Shown one piece after another: positions 25,098 through 36,200 of a stretch of 64,000 nt of DNA; position 1 is the stretch's first letter, and each line of letters begins with the position of its first letter. Made by a program: the position numbers and the translations under genes. Under the pieces are notes generated by a model that saw only the letters and a list, made by a program, of their open reading frames with translations, did no database searches and had not been told where the DNA came from. Origin of the DNA: Tetrahymena thermophila SB210 (taxonomy: Eukaryota > Ciliophora > Oligohymenophorea > Hymenostomatida > Tetrahymenidae); the NCBI RefSeq assembly GCF_000189635.1, contig NW_002476426.1:1550001-1614000 (forward strand), in the 5' to 3' direction.

Positions 25098-26399
25098 TTT
25101 AAGTCAATATTCTATAAATCATGGATTATTTAGTTTGGGTTGTATTGCATTTCAGGTGATAGATATTTATATAAGATTATTATTTATATGTTAGAGGATA
25201 AATTTAAATACAGTTTATCTTTTAAATCTGAAGGTTTCATTTTTTCTGGTAATTTTTGACTTGAGGTATTAAAAAAAGAAACCTTTTTTATGTTCTTTCC
25301 AATATGATCTAAAATAATTTTTCTTTAATTTGTTTAGATTCAGAAATTTTAACTAATAATTCAGTCTAAATATCTTTCAATTTGATTGTAATTTCTTAGT
25401 AAATGAATTCTAAATATTCAATAATTAAATTTTATTATAGAAAGAAATTTTTTAACTATTTTCATATATTTTGATAATTTTTGTTTTAAATGAAAGCAAG
25501 TATATTTTTTTAAAGTCAAAACCTAATTCTAATATCACCAAAATAATAGGTAAATTTGTTAAAGGAATTTTATTTAATTAGAAGAATATTTTTGATGATC
25601 AAATATTTCTTCATAGCCTATGCTTATTAGTATTATGCATCTAATAAATTCACTAAAATAGACTGATATTTCAAGGAAAGTTTTCTTTTTTGATATTCCA
25701 ATGTCAACCAAAAAGTTATTTACTAAAAAAAGAGGTATAAATAAAAATAAGTCTTTACATTTACATTTTGGAGGTTTAATAATTAAAAGACCTATAAATA
25801 TTACTATGGTAATTAATATCTAGTATATAGCTTGATTAAACCCCAAAGTATCTGCATAATAGCTTAAAGTTTCTATGCCTATGTATAATAATATAGAAAA
25901 AAATTATTGAATTTATAGAAAGATAATGAAGGCTTTTTTTATTTCTAAAAATATAGTAGTTATGATTAAAATAACAAAATTTAATGCAAAGAATTTGCAG
26001 TTAATCATCATGCATACTTTCAAATAATAGCTTATTTAATTATCTCTTATAATTCCTGGATAAAAAAAGAAAATAAGCTTTAATTTTTAGTTAAGGAAGC
26101 ACTATAAATACCAAAAACCTCTCCAAATAATGATCATTAGACATTTTAAACGGATAGTTTATAAAGCCAGCTGAAAATATGTCTAAAATCCATTAATTTC
26201 TAAGTGTTTCTAGACATTAACCAAATTAAATAATTGAGATTATCTATACCAACGATAATGAAATATTATACAATAGAGTAAGCAAGCTCATTCTTACTTC
26301 TGTTTTCTAAAAAAAATAATAGTAAAGAATCATACATGCTAAATATATTATTTTAATAAAATATTAACAAGCTAAAAAAACCTATTTCTGATAACTCGT
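25098..26399 (-). pseudogene. Multi-pass membrane protein, tandem copy 2 (decayed)
   Basis: Homologous along its length to copies 1 and 3, but the ATG has become ACG at 26399-26397, the position of the terminal TGA reads TTA, and the segment after the first hydrophobic helix (near 26340-26310) carries indels that break the frame and bring TGA codons into phase. An internal block present in the other copies (about 23520-23740 of copy 1) is missing near 25460. Recognisable remains include words matching LDIFSVGF and IRDNQISYYLRV. It is a dead relic unless unusual editing occurs. Confidence 0.8.
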
Positions 26400-26935
26400 T
26401 TTACAATTTATTTTTATGGAATTTAATCATTTTACCTTTATTTTTTTAAAGCTTATTATAAAAACAATAAATAAATAATATATGCTTTAAATTTTTAATC
26501 TTTTGATTGATTATTACATTTTTTTAACTAAATTTTCTTTTATTTAACTTTTAAAAATTTATTAATTAACTTCGAAATTAATTATTAACTGTAAAATTTT
26601 TAATTAAAGAAATTCTTCCCTTATTCAAAAATAATTTTAAAAAAAATTTGTAAGATTCAAAATATTTTCTAAAATTACAGTATAATTGTGAAAATTAATG
26701 AGGTTTTACATCTTCTTTTATAAAATAATTGGATATTCCTTTATTTATTGATGTGCTATTTTTAATTTTAAACATTTACAAATTTACAAATATTCTTTTT
26801 CTGTAAATTAAATTAGTAAAACACTTGAATTTAATGACACCATTTAATTTGATTAAAAAAATTACTTTAAGTAGTATTGAATGTTAGTTTAAACAATTTA
26901 GTGTACTTTATATATATATATATATATTTAACTTT
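26400..26935. other. Spacer between tandem copies
   Basis: 5' flank of copy 2 and 3' flank of copy 3, including a TA dinucleotide repeat at 26908-26927 close to the stop of copy 3. Confidence 0.6.
26908..26927. repeat. TA dinucleotide repeat
   Basis: Ten TA units just downstream of the copy 3 stop. It is absent at the same place in copies 1 and 2, so it arose after duplication. Confidence 0.85.
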
Positions 26936-28410
26936 TCAGTTAATATTATATAAATCATAGATTATTTAGTTTGGGTTGTATTGCATTTCAGGTGAAAGAT
27001 ATTTATAAAAGCCTATTATTTATAGGTTTGAGGATAAATATGAATACAATTTATCTTTTAAATCTAAAGATTCCATTTTTTCTAATAATTTTTGGCTTGA
27101 GGTATTAAATAAAAATCCTTTTTATGCTCTTTCCAAGATGATATAAAAAATTTTTTCTTTAATTTTATTAGATTCAGATATTTTAACTAATAATTCAGCC
27201 TAGATATCTCTGAAGTTTATTGCAATTTCTTCATAAAAAAGTTCTAAATATACAAAAAATTGAATTTTATTATAGAAAGAAATGTTTTTGCTATTTTCAA
27301 ACTAAGCAAACTATTTTAAAAGAGCTAATATTTCATTTTTAAATTTAAGTTTATTGAGATTTTCTTCCTCTTACTAATTTTAGTTAATTTATTTTAGAAG
27401 TTTTAAATGAATAGCTAAATGTAATTTGATAACCTAATTTAGTAAATTATTAACTTATTGAATTTGCTCTTCTTTTTTTATTTTGATAACTTTAGTTTTA
27501 AATAAAAGCAAGTATATTTTTTTAAAATCAAAGCTTAATTGTAATAGAGTCAAAATAATAGTTAAATATGATAGTACGATTTTATTTAATTAGAAGAATA
27601 TTTTTGATGATTAAATATCTCTTCATAACCAAAGCTTACTAATATTAAGCATCTTATAAATTAACTAAAATAGGCAGACATTTCAAGATAAATTTTCTTT
27701 TTTGATATAGTTTTTTACCATGCTACTAAATAGTTATTAAATAAAAAAAGAGGAATAATTAAAAATATGTGTTTGAACTTCAATTTTGGATATTTAATAA
27801 TTAATAGACCAATAAATATTAGTGTGGTAATAAATATCTAGTATATGGCTAAATTTGATCCCAAAGTATCCTCATAGTAACTTAAAGTTGCAATGCTTAT
27901 GTAGTGTGGAAAAAAATTATTGAATATATAGAAATATAATGAAGGTCTTTTTTATATTTCTAAAAATGCCAAAGTTATGATAATAGTCACAAAATTGAAT
28001 GCAAAGAATATGTAGTTGATCATCATGCATACTCTCAAATAATAGCTTATTTAATTATCTCTTATAACTCCTGCGTAGAAAAAGAAAATAAGTTCTATAA
28101 ATAGTTAAGGAATCACTCTCGATACCAAAAACATGGCTAAATATTTATTATTAGGCATTTTAAATGGATAGTATAGAAAACCAACAAAAAATATGTCTAA
28201 AATCCACTAAATTTTCAAAGCGTTACTTTTCATCAGTTCAATTAAACATATGAGTTTATCTATACCAAAGATAATGAAAAATACAATAAAATATGCAAGC
28301 CCATTACCTTTTTTTTCTTACTAAATTATTAGTATAGATACAGATATACTAAATATACTATTTAAATAATATATTAACAAGCTAAAAAAAGCCAATTTTC
28401 GATTACTCAT
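26936..28410 (-). pseudogene. Multi-pass membrane protein, tandem copy 3, single 1-base frameshift
   Basis: ATG 28410 opens a frame closely matching copy 1 for about 280 residues. One base is missing between about 27571 and 27585 (copy 1 has an extra base in the QIEFI region), and translation then stops at TGA 27552-27550 after 286 aa. Past the lesion the original frame is open again all the way to TGA 26938-26936, with the same C-terminal tail (SPEMQYNPN, IIYDLYNIN). The total length, 1,475 bases, is exactly one less than copy 1. It is therefore either a very recent pseudogene, a sequencing or assembly error in an intact gene, or a functional truncated protein keeping most TM segments. No other lesion was found. 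Confidence 0.8.
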
Positions 28411-28948
28411 TTAATATTTATTTTTACTTCAATTTAATCAGTTTTTTCTTTCTTCTTATCAATTTATTATAAAATAATTAAACAAATAATATATACTCAA
28501 AAAATAATATAATCTTTTGATTGATTATTACATTTTTTGTTTAAATTTTTTTAATTATCCTCAATCCTCGTGTAAGTAAATGCCGAAAGACAATGTGCCG
28601 AGACTGAGAGGAATTACAGTAATTAAAAATAAATAGGGATTTTTTGATGTATCTACAATTTATTTTTTAAAGTATGGATGTAAAAAGTATTCGATATTAT
28701 TCTTTTTATAAGGATTTTCTAAATCAAAATATATATCCAAATATATAAAAAAATAGCTATTTTATTAAAATAAAAATATTCATCTTAAATTGAAATTGAT
28801 AATTCCAATTTAATGATCAAAATCATTTTAAATTAGTTATTTGTGTTTCAAAAGTAAAAATTTATAATTTAAAAGAAAGTAATAAAATAAAAATATTTTT
28901 TATTATAAAAATTGTAGTTAAATATTTTATTTATTATAAATAGTTTAT
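28411..28948. other. Intergenic with GC-richer patch
   Basis: 5' flank of tandem copy 3 and 3' flank of the gene at 28949. Apart from the 55-base GC-richer patch at 28558-28612, it is plain AT-rich DNA. Confidence 0.6.
28558..28612. other. GC-richer patch with nested inverted repeats
   Basis: About 55 bases with roughly half G+C in surroundings that are mostly A/T. The ends pair (TCCTC with GAGGA) and an inner CTCG pairs with CGAG, giving an interrupted stem. It also contains CTGA next to the closing stem, reminiscent of a D box, but no C box was found. A short plus-strand frame (MPKDNVPRLRGITVIKNK) also starts here and soon turns AT-rich. It could be a small structured RNA, a terminator-like element or a remnant; the identity is unknown. 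Confidence 0.3.
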
Positions 28949-31517
28949 TCAAGCTCTAAGCTCATAATACTAGTTTGTTTTAGGATCGTAATAACAATTA
29001 AGGATATCATCATAGAAAACTTCTATTTCATTATCATCTCTATGGGATGATGTCGAAGATTTATTAGCAGCCTAGAAAGATTCTTATTTTTGCAGTTAAT
29101 TATAATTTTGATTGTGCTTGTTATTAATTGAGTGATTGCTGATAATTGAATCTTTTTTTTATCTTAAATTTGAAGAATTCATTTAGCAAACATGATTAAA
29201 AGGTGGAGTAAAAGGTCTGAGGTTCGAAATCATCATATTTGAAATCTGATCTTTTAAGAAACGGGTTTAACTTTAATTAAGATCATCATCTTGAGCTTCT
29301 TCTATTTTTTAACTACTTAATTACTAATTAGAATGATCTTAATCAATTTATTCTTCTTATGTTACAAAATTATAATAAGGATTATTATTAGAATTAGGGT
29401 TGCTATATTTTTAAAATATTTTTTCTTAGGTTTTTTGTAAATCTGATGCATAGCTTTCATTTTTTTTAACAGCTAAGTTTGGTTTAGTAAAAGATAATCC
29501 TGTTGAATTTATTTTTTTCTGTTTCTCATAATCAGTATAATCACCAGAATTGTCTTCATGATCGCCATCATGGCCTTCTTAAGTTTCTTTCTGCATTACA
29601 TTACTCATTGTTAAATGATTTAATTAAGGAATACAGCTAATTTTATGACAATCTTTAAAATCTTTTGTTATTACTGGTTGAGTAGCACAGTGCTATTAAT
29701 TATCTTCGTAAACATCAACAATTTCTTCAATTTCAACTTCTTATTAAAATTTGTGTTTGTGCTTTGGAGAGTTGTTGAGAGAATGCTTAGATTCTGTTTC
29801 TATATTTTCTTCTATTTCATCATCTAAAATTGGTTAATTGTATCCATTATTAATTTTATCGCTCTGTCTCTTTTAATTCTTTTATTCACTTTTATAATTA
29901 GGATATTTAAGTTATGGTTTCGGAGGATTTTACTATTTAGCTGTAGATTCTTACTTTGCATTTGAAGGAGCCTATCCTCCAATAATATGCTCAATTTAAA
30001 ATAGTCTAGGATCTCCTATTGTAGAAAATTTTTATGACATTTCAAAATACTCTGTATCTGAAGCGCTGTTGATATCGTTTGAAGATCTCTCAAACTTTTT
30101 TTATTATATCTTTTAGTTAAGTTTTTTATTAAATGTTTCTTTAGTAATGTTGTTTTAATGATTGCTCTTAGCTTATTTTTAAGATTATATTTATGCATTT
30201 GATTTCTATGGCTTAGCTGTTTATAGCTTTACATTATCTTTATTATTTTTCTGAATTTTATCTATCTTAGTTATTGGATCTATTTTAGTTTCTGAAGTTG
30301 GTTTTGCATTTTTTTGGTTATTTCCCTTTTTTAATGCATTAATATTTTAAGAGGTGGCCCTTTCTATCACTTGTTTATTTTGTGAATAATTATGCTTTAT
30401 CCCTTTAACAGACTTTTCTTTTATTGTATCAAAGTTAGCGCTCTATATTTCTCTGTTCTTTTTTGAATCTTATGGAATCTCTGTAGGAGATTAAATTGAT
30501 TTTTGTGTTAATAATCCGCTTGTAATTCCGCCTGTAAATTTATAGCTTTAACTATCTTTATTTTAACTACGATTATTTTCAGGTGAGAACTCTTGAGTTC
30601 TTTGCATATTTTTTTGATGCATATACTGAGATTCTTGTTAACTATCTTCTTGAAGTTAGTTAAAATTAAGTTTTCTGGATGCGTTTATATTCCAAGGATT
30701 GATTGAACCAGAGTTTTGATTAGGAGATTGGTAATATTTAGGGGATTTGCTATGAATTGTATTGTTAGTTTGATATGTATTTTAACTTTTTTTATTTGAA
30801 TACTAAGCGTTCTTGCTGACTCTCGAGTTTCCTCTGCTTGCAGCTGTTGTCGTAGTTGTTGTACTAATGTTATGCAAATGATTTGTGCTATATTCGACTG
30901 AAGAAGTAAGCTGTTGCTAATTTTGTTTAGAACTAGAAAATAATTATTAAGTAGGACTGTTAGTGCTACGTTTGAATTATTCTTTGTTAATTTATAAGTT
31001 ATTTTAAGAGGACTTCAAATCTGAGAAGCCTGTTGTTTGTAAATCTTTGTTGTCCTCTTCTTATGTCTAAACATTTTTTTGCTTAGCCTTCCAAGGTTTT
31101 TCTGAGGTTGCTTTCTTTTATTTGTAACTGTATTTTTCAACACTTTAAGATTGAATTTTTTTCTTTTTTAAATTAGTTTAATTTAGTGATTAAGAATATG
31201 GCGATGATAAATCTCTAGGCTTTATTTTTGGCTACTGTTTGGAAGAAGATGTAGAATTTTCTTGAATTGTTTCAATAATGAAACTTCCTTTGCCTCCTGA
31301 AAGGAAATTTTAATTTTACTCATCAATCTGCTTTAAAGTATTTTTCTATTTAACGATGGACTAGTACATTGCATTACCAAATCCTTATGTTTAAACTGGA
31401 AATAAATTCTACCTTAAGTAAATTTTTATTAACTTAATTATTATTTTTATTACTTTTGAAAGCTCTTCCTTCTTTCTTTATTTGGTATGTTTATTGTTTG
31501 TTTTTTTTCTTTTTCAT
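28949..31517 (-). CDS. Unknown Gln/Asn/Ser-rich protein with conserved-looking C-terminal YYDP..YYEL motif, 836 aa
   Basis: Exon 1 31517-31454 (MKKKKNKQQ start) and exon 2 31395-28949, joined in phase across a 59-base intron; TGA at 28951-28949. The protein is mostly low complexity. Basic Ser/Gln-rich stretches make up the first half and acidic patches the second (DDEIEENIETESK; EEIVDVYEDN; EGHDGDHEDNSGDY). The last 22 residues stand out (EVFYDDILNCYYDPKTNQYY then ELRA): aromatic, ordered, and the likely folded or binding element. No catalytic motif or named domain was recognised. It is divergent from the giant gene at 33242, with 1.7 kb between the starts. Confidence 0.7.
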
Positions 31518-33241
31518 TCAATTTATGCCAAATTATAAATATTTCCCATGCCAAAAGTTACCATAAATTTTTGCAATTATTAATGAACTATTTTTAACTG
31601 AGTAATAGCTTACCAGAGTGAAATACTTAAATATTTGTGATATAATTTTTTGGCGAATCTGCAAACATCTTTTTTCTACACAAATACTTTATCACTGAAT
31701 TATAATTAAGAGAATAAAATTTAATTGTTTTAACTATTTCTTAAATAATATGTATGTAAGTAACTGAAAAAAAAAATTAGAAAATAAATATAAGATTTTA
31801 GTAAATTGTATCGTTAAAAAATACATAATCTAAGTATTGTCAACTAAAAAATAAAATAGAAAAAAAATTATCTTTTTATGAAAATTAAACTGAAATTGAG
31901 GCAAGATGAGAAATAATAAATGTATATTTTTGCTTGATTCATGAAAACTTGCTGTTTTGAACATCTATTAATTTTGAAAACAATATATATTAATACTAAC
32001 TTTTAATAAATAAATATCTTCTATTAATTTACTTAGTACTAAGAAATATTCAATATTTTCACAACAGTCATATTATTAATTAATTATATATATATATATA
32101 TAAGTTTAATAATATCTAAAATTATTTTTTTAATGTATAAAAATACCAATTAAAATTATTTTGGGAAGTTTTGTAATTTAAATAAATTTGATATTTGTAT
32201 TAAAACTCAAATTTTTTATGAAACTAATTTAAATACAAAAATTCTAACATACAAATTGATTTACATAAAAATATTAGTAAAAAAAGCTTACAAGATATTT
32301 AATAGATAATTTTATTTTTAATTTTAATTTTTTATTCCTATAATTAATTTACAATTCAATCATAAAATTCATTTGAAATACTTAAAAAATATTTTTTTTA
32401 ATTGTATCCTTCTTTAACTATTTAAAAGATCTTTAAAATAATGTTTTACAATTTAACTTCGTGAATAATTAAATAATGAATTAAGATAAATAATAGAATA
32501 TGTTTTTAGTAAAATATCTATTAGAATTTAAAATTTTAAAAATAACATAGCATTTAAAATAATTTATTTACTTAACTCATTATAAATAAAGGCTTTGAGT
32601 AATTAATAGTATTAATATTAAAAAACTATTTTAGATTAAATTAATGTGATTTTTTTTCAAACAATTTAATTTATTACAAAGGTTGAAATATTATAAAAAT
32701 ATTCTATTCGTGATAATAATTAATTTATTTATTTATTTTTAATATTTTGAAAATTAATATTAATAAAAGGGTAATGATTGATTATGAATATGTTTTGCGA
32801 AATAAAAATTTAAAATTTGAACATCAATCAAGTTCTGTATAAATTTCGTAGTTAAATATATTTGAATTTTAATTTGGCACCAACTAAGTTTTAATGCAAA
32901 ATTCAATTAATAATAATTAGCTTGGTTGCAAAATATAAATAAATTAATAAAAAGATTGATTTTATTTATTTATGGAAGACTTATTATTGAATCTTCAATA
33001 TATTTTTTTGAATTTAGATTTTTTGAAAGGTTGCATCAATAAATAATAATAATAATCCATTCATCTGCTTCCCTTTTTGGTTGATTTGATTTTATCACTA
33101 ATTTAATCTAAATATTGATTAGCGAATAACTATTTGATTCAAACAAATAATAAATATCGAAAATTTGTGTATAAAATCAATATACGTATTTTTTGTAATT
33201 AATTAAAATACAAAATAATAATATTTCAAATTTCATTCTAA
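31518..33241. other. Divergent intergenic region
   Basis: Common 5' region of the genes starting at 31517 (minus) and 33242 (plus). AT-rich, with a TA repeat at 32085-32102; no RNA gene or coding frame was seen. Confidence 0.6.
32085..32102. repeat. TA dinucleotide repeat
   Basis: Nine TA units in the divergent intergenic region. Confidence 0.85.
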
Positions 33242-36200
33242 ATGAATCCATTCTTTAAGCGAAATTCATATCAAAGCGAAACTTCAAGCAGTGGAGACCC
33301 AATAAATTTATAGCCCACCATATTTATTAATAATAACTATAATTAAAAGAAAGAGTAATTATAACTTTTTTAAAAGTGTTTATCTATTTTCTTATCTCTT
33401 GCCATTTATATACAATTTTGAATTTAAATTGGATAAAGAGCAACTATAAGAGCAATAAAATTATTTGAATTTTCTAATAAAGTATTATTATTATTCTAGA
33501 TTAGCAACAATGATAGATTAGTAGAATTACATTAATAAAGAAAATAGTAATGATGCAAATATTTAAGCCTAATCTCAATTTGCAGGACGTAAAATATCTA
33601 CCACTCAAAATATCACTGTGAAGACTTCAAAAAATAGTAAAATATGTCTTAAAACTTTAAGTTATATGTTCATTTAATATTAGAAATTAAAGTTAGCAAA
33701 TGCAATCAATTTCATAGAATACAATTATTTGTTTTTGATCTTTATAATAGGTTTTAATTTTATAAAAAATAGAAAAATTCCCTATTCCTTTAATGCAAAA
33801 GTCAATAAAGTAAAGAATTGGAGATTAATTTGGATAAGCATATATAGTTAGAGAAGACTTGGATTTTGATAGCCCTGAAATATATGCTCCTAATATGACA
33901 ATTGAATCTATTACAGATAAAAATAAATAAGGAAAGCAAACAAGAAGCAGCACTTCTAAGCATGTGCCAACTCAATCAACAAAAAGCAAAAGTTCTCAAA
34001 AGAATTCATCTAGATAGCCTAACACTACTAAATCTAACCCAAATTGTTAAATTGATCTTTTTTTTAATCACCTAAACGAGTACCCTCAATCTAATTAGCA
34101 AAAGCTTGTATAAAATGTAAATTCAAATGGATACTTAAATGGTCAGCAGTAACAATAAGCATAGATAACAAAAAAAGCATAGGAAAAGAATGGCCATGAA
34201 TAGCACTCACATAAAAGAACTGTATCCAAGCATAATGGAGGAAATAAGAGCACAGTAGCTCTATCAAATGCAGGTGCAAAGAAGAAATCTAAAAAGAAAA
34301 CAATATCATTAAAAGGCTTGAATAATACACAAACAACTTCTTCAGACATGAACACCATTTCATAAATTCCATCTGACTCTATTAATATATTTAACTAATT
34401 CGTTCCACCTTCATCAGTCCATTAATAGTAGTCTCATAACCAATAAATTAACTTTAATGGGAATTAATCTGTTACAAGTTAAAGAAGTAACAATCATCAT
34501 GGTAATTTTAACAAATAATTTTATCTTAATTCAAATAATAATATCTAATTTAATAAAAAGCTCTTTAACAACTGAATCTTCTTAGCTAAAATCAAAATAA
34601 GTAAGGATAAGACGGCACTGCTTTTTATCAAAACTAATAAAATAATAGTTTTTGTTCAAATTAATTTTAGTAGAACTAAATCAATATGAATCAGTATAAT
34701 AATTTGAATAATGAAAACGGTTAAATTTGTCATACTTCAAATACTGCTACATTTGAAGCTCATGGGACTATAGATGTTGAAGACTATAAAATAAATGGCA
34801 ATAGAAAAAATAATTAGATTTTTGGTTACCAAAATGAAGATAGAAAACAACGTACAAGTGCTTCAAAAAAGAAATTAAATGCCTCCAAAAGGTAGTCTTC
34901 GAGATCAAAAAGTGCAGGAAAAAAAAGTTTATCTAAAGTTAATGCAAGTATGAGCTAAGTAAATACTACTTTTACAAAATCTAAGTAGGTTGATTTAAAT
35001 AAAACTGACACTCTTAATGTCACAAATAAATCCTTTAGTTAAACAAACAACAGTAATTAATTTAATTAATTAATAAATATATTTTAAGTTTTAAGAAAAA
35101 ATTCTTCAAATAAAAATAGAAAAAAAGACCTAAAGAAGCCCAAGTGGAGGTCATCAAAATTCTAACTTAAATCAAATAAGCATCGATAATATCAAAAAGA
35201 AAAAAAGTAAATATATAAATTTTTTTAGTTATATTATGATGGGATTTAAATGATTTTTTTTTTATTAGTTTAAGAAATTATTTAAAAGTAAATCGAGCTC
35301 GAAAATGAAAAGAAAATTTAATAAAAGAAACTGTAACTTCAAATTGATAATGAAACTATTAGGATTAATAATGGATAAAGATTTTTGAAATAGAAGGCTA
35401 AGAAAGATGATCCTAAATTTCCTTGGGGATTTAACTAATAAAAAAGATTCTCATAGCACAGATCAGAAAAAAGCTAAGAAAGAATCAACAATCTTAATAA
35501 CACATAAAAGTATGATGAAACAAAAAGAAGAGAGCTTTTTGGGCTTAGCTTTTTAAATAAGATAGATGAAAATACCTTACAAAGTATTAAAAAAAGTAAA
35601 AATATTAATTTATAAAGAAAAATTGTTTGTACTAATTCACTTTTTAATTAGAAAATTAAGAATAAAAAGAACACAAAGAGTAACAATTTGAGCATCACCA
35701 TAGTAATAGGGCTTAAAAGACTTTGGAAGAACATTAAAATATTTTAGCTTTCATGGAATATTAAAAAAAAAGATAAATAGAGAAAAGTAAAGAATTAGAA
35801 TAGGAGAAAAAAGAAATTTAAAAGATGAAAGTTGAGAATTTAAAAAAATTAAATGATACTATTAAAAGGTAATAAAGATCTTCACGTTCTAAATCTGTTT
35901 AAAAGAAATCCTTTATTATGAACATAAACGATAACTAACAGAGTTAGAATAGTTATTATTAAATAAGATAGGGACGAAGCACTTCTGAGGATGCCTACGC
36001 TCTATAAAGAGTTCCCTCAGACTTCATCAGATAATAGCAAGTTTTACATAATAAGTTATTTTTACAGCAAAATACAATTATTAATTAACAACAAAGTGAC
36101 ATAAAAATTGATATTGAAGCTCTTGAAAATGAATAAAATAGTGATAGAAAGTTTAGTTTGTTAAATAATGAATGCAAGAGTATATTGCATTAAGCTAAAT

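Larger units (their letters stand above)
22720..28520 (-). repeat. Tandem triplication of a membrane-protein gene unit
   Basis: Three direct repeats of about 1.6-1.8 kb, roughly 22950-24760, 24870-26510 and 26690-28520, each carry the same minus-strand gene and the same 3' flank (a shared word near 22960, 24880 and 26710: TTTATAAAATAATT). Copy 1 is intact, copy 2 is heavily decayed, copy 3 has one frameshift. The repeat extends past the coding part into both flanks, as expected of unequal-exchange duplication rather than retroposition. Confidence 0.85.

Noticed and set aside
22720-28520. Tandem array as a transposon cluster
   Set aside because: The repeated unit encodes a multi-pass membrane protein, has no terminal inverted repeats or transposase, and the copies are head-to-tail in adjacent positions as in unequal-exchange duplication.
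29215-29235. GGTTCGAAATC resembling a tRNA T-loop
   Set aside because: It lies inside the coding exon of the minus-strand gene at 28949-31517 and no acceptor, D or anticodon stems can be formed around it.
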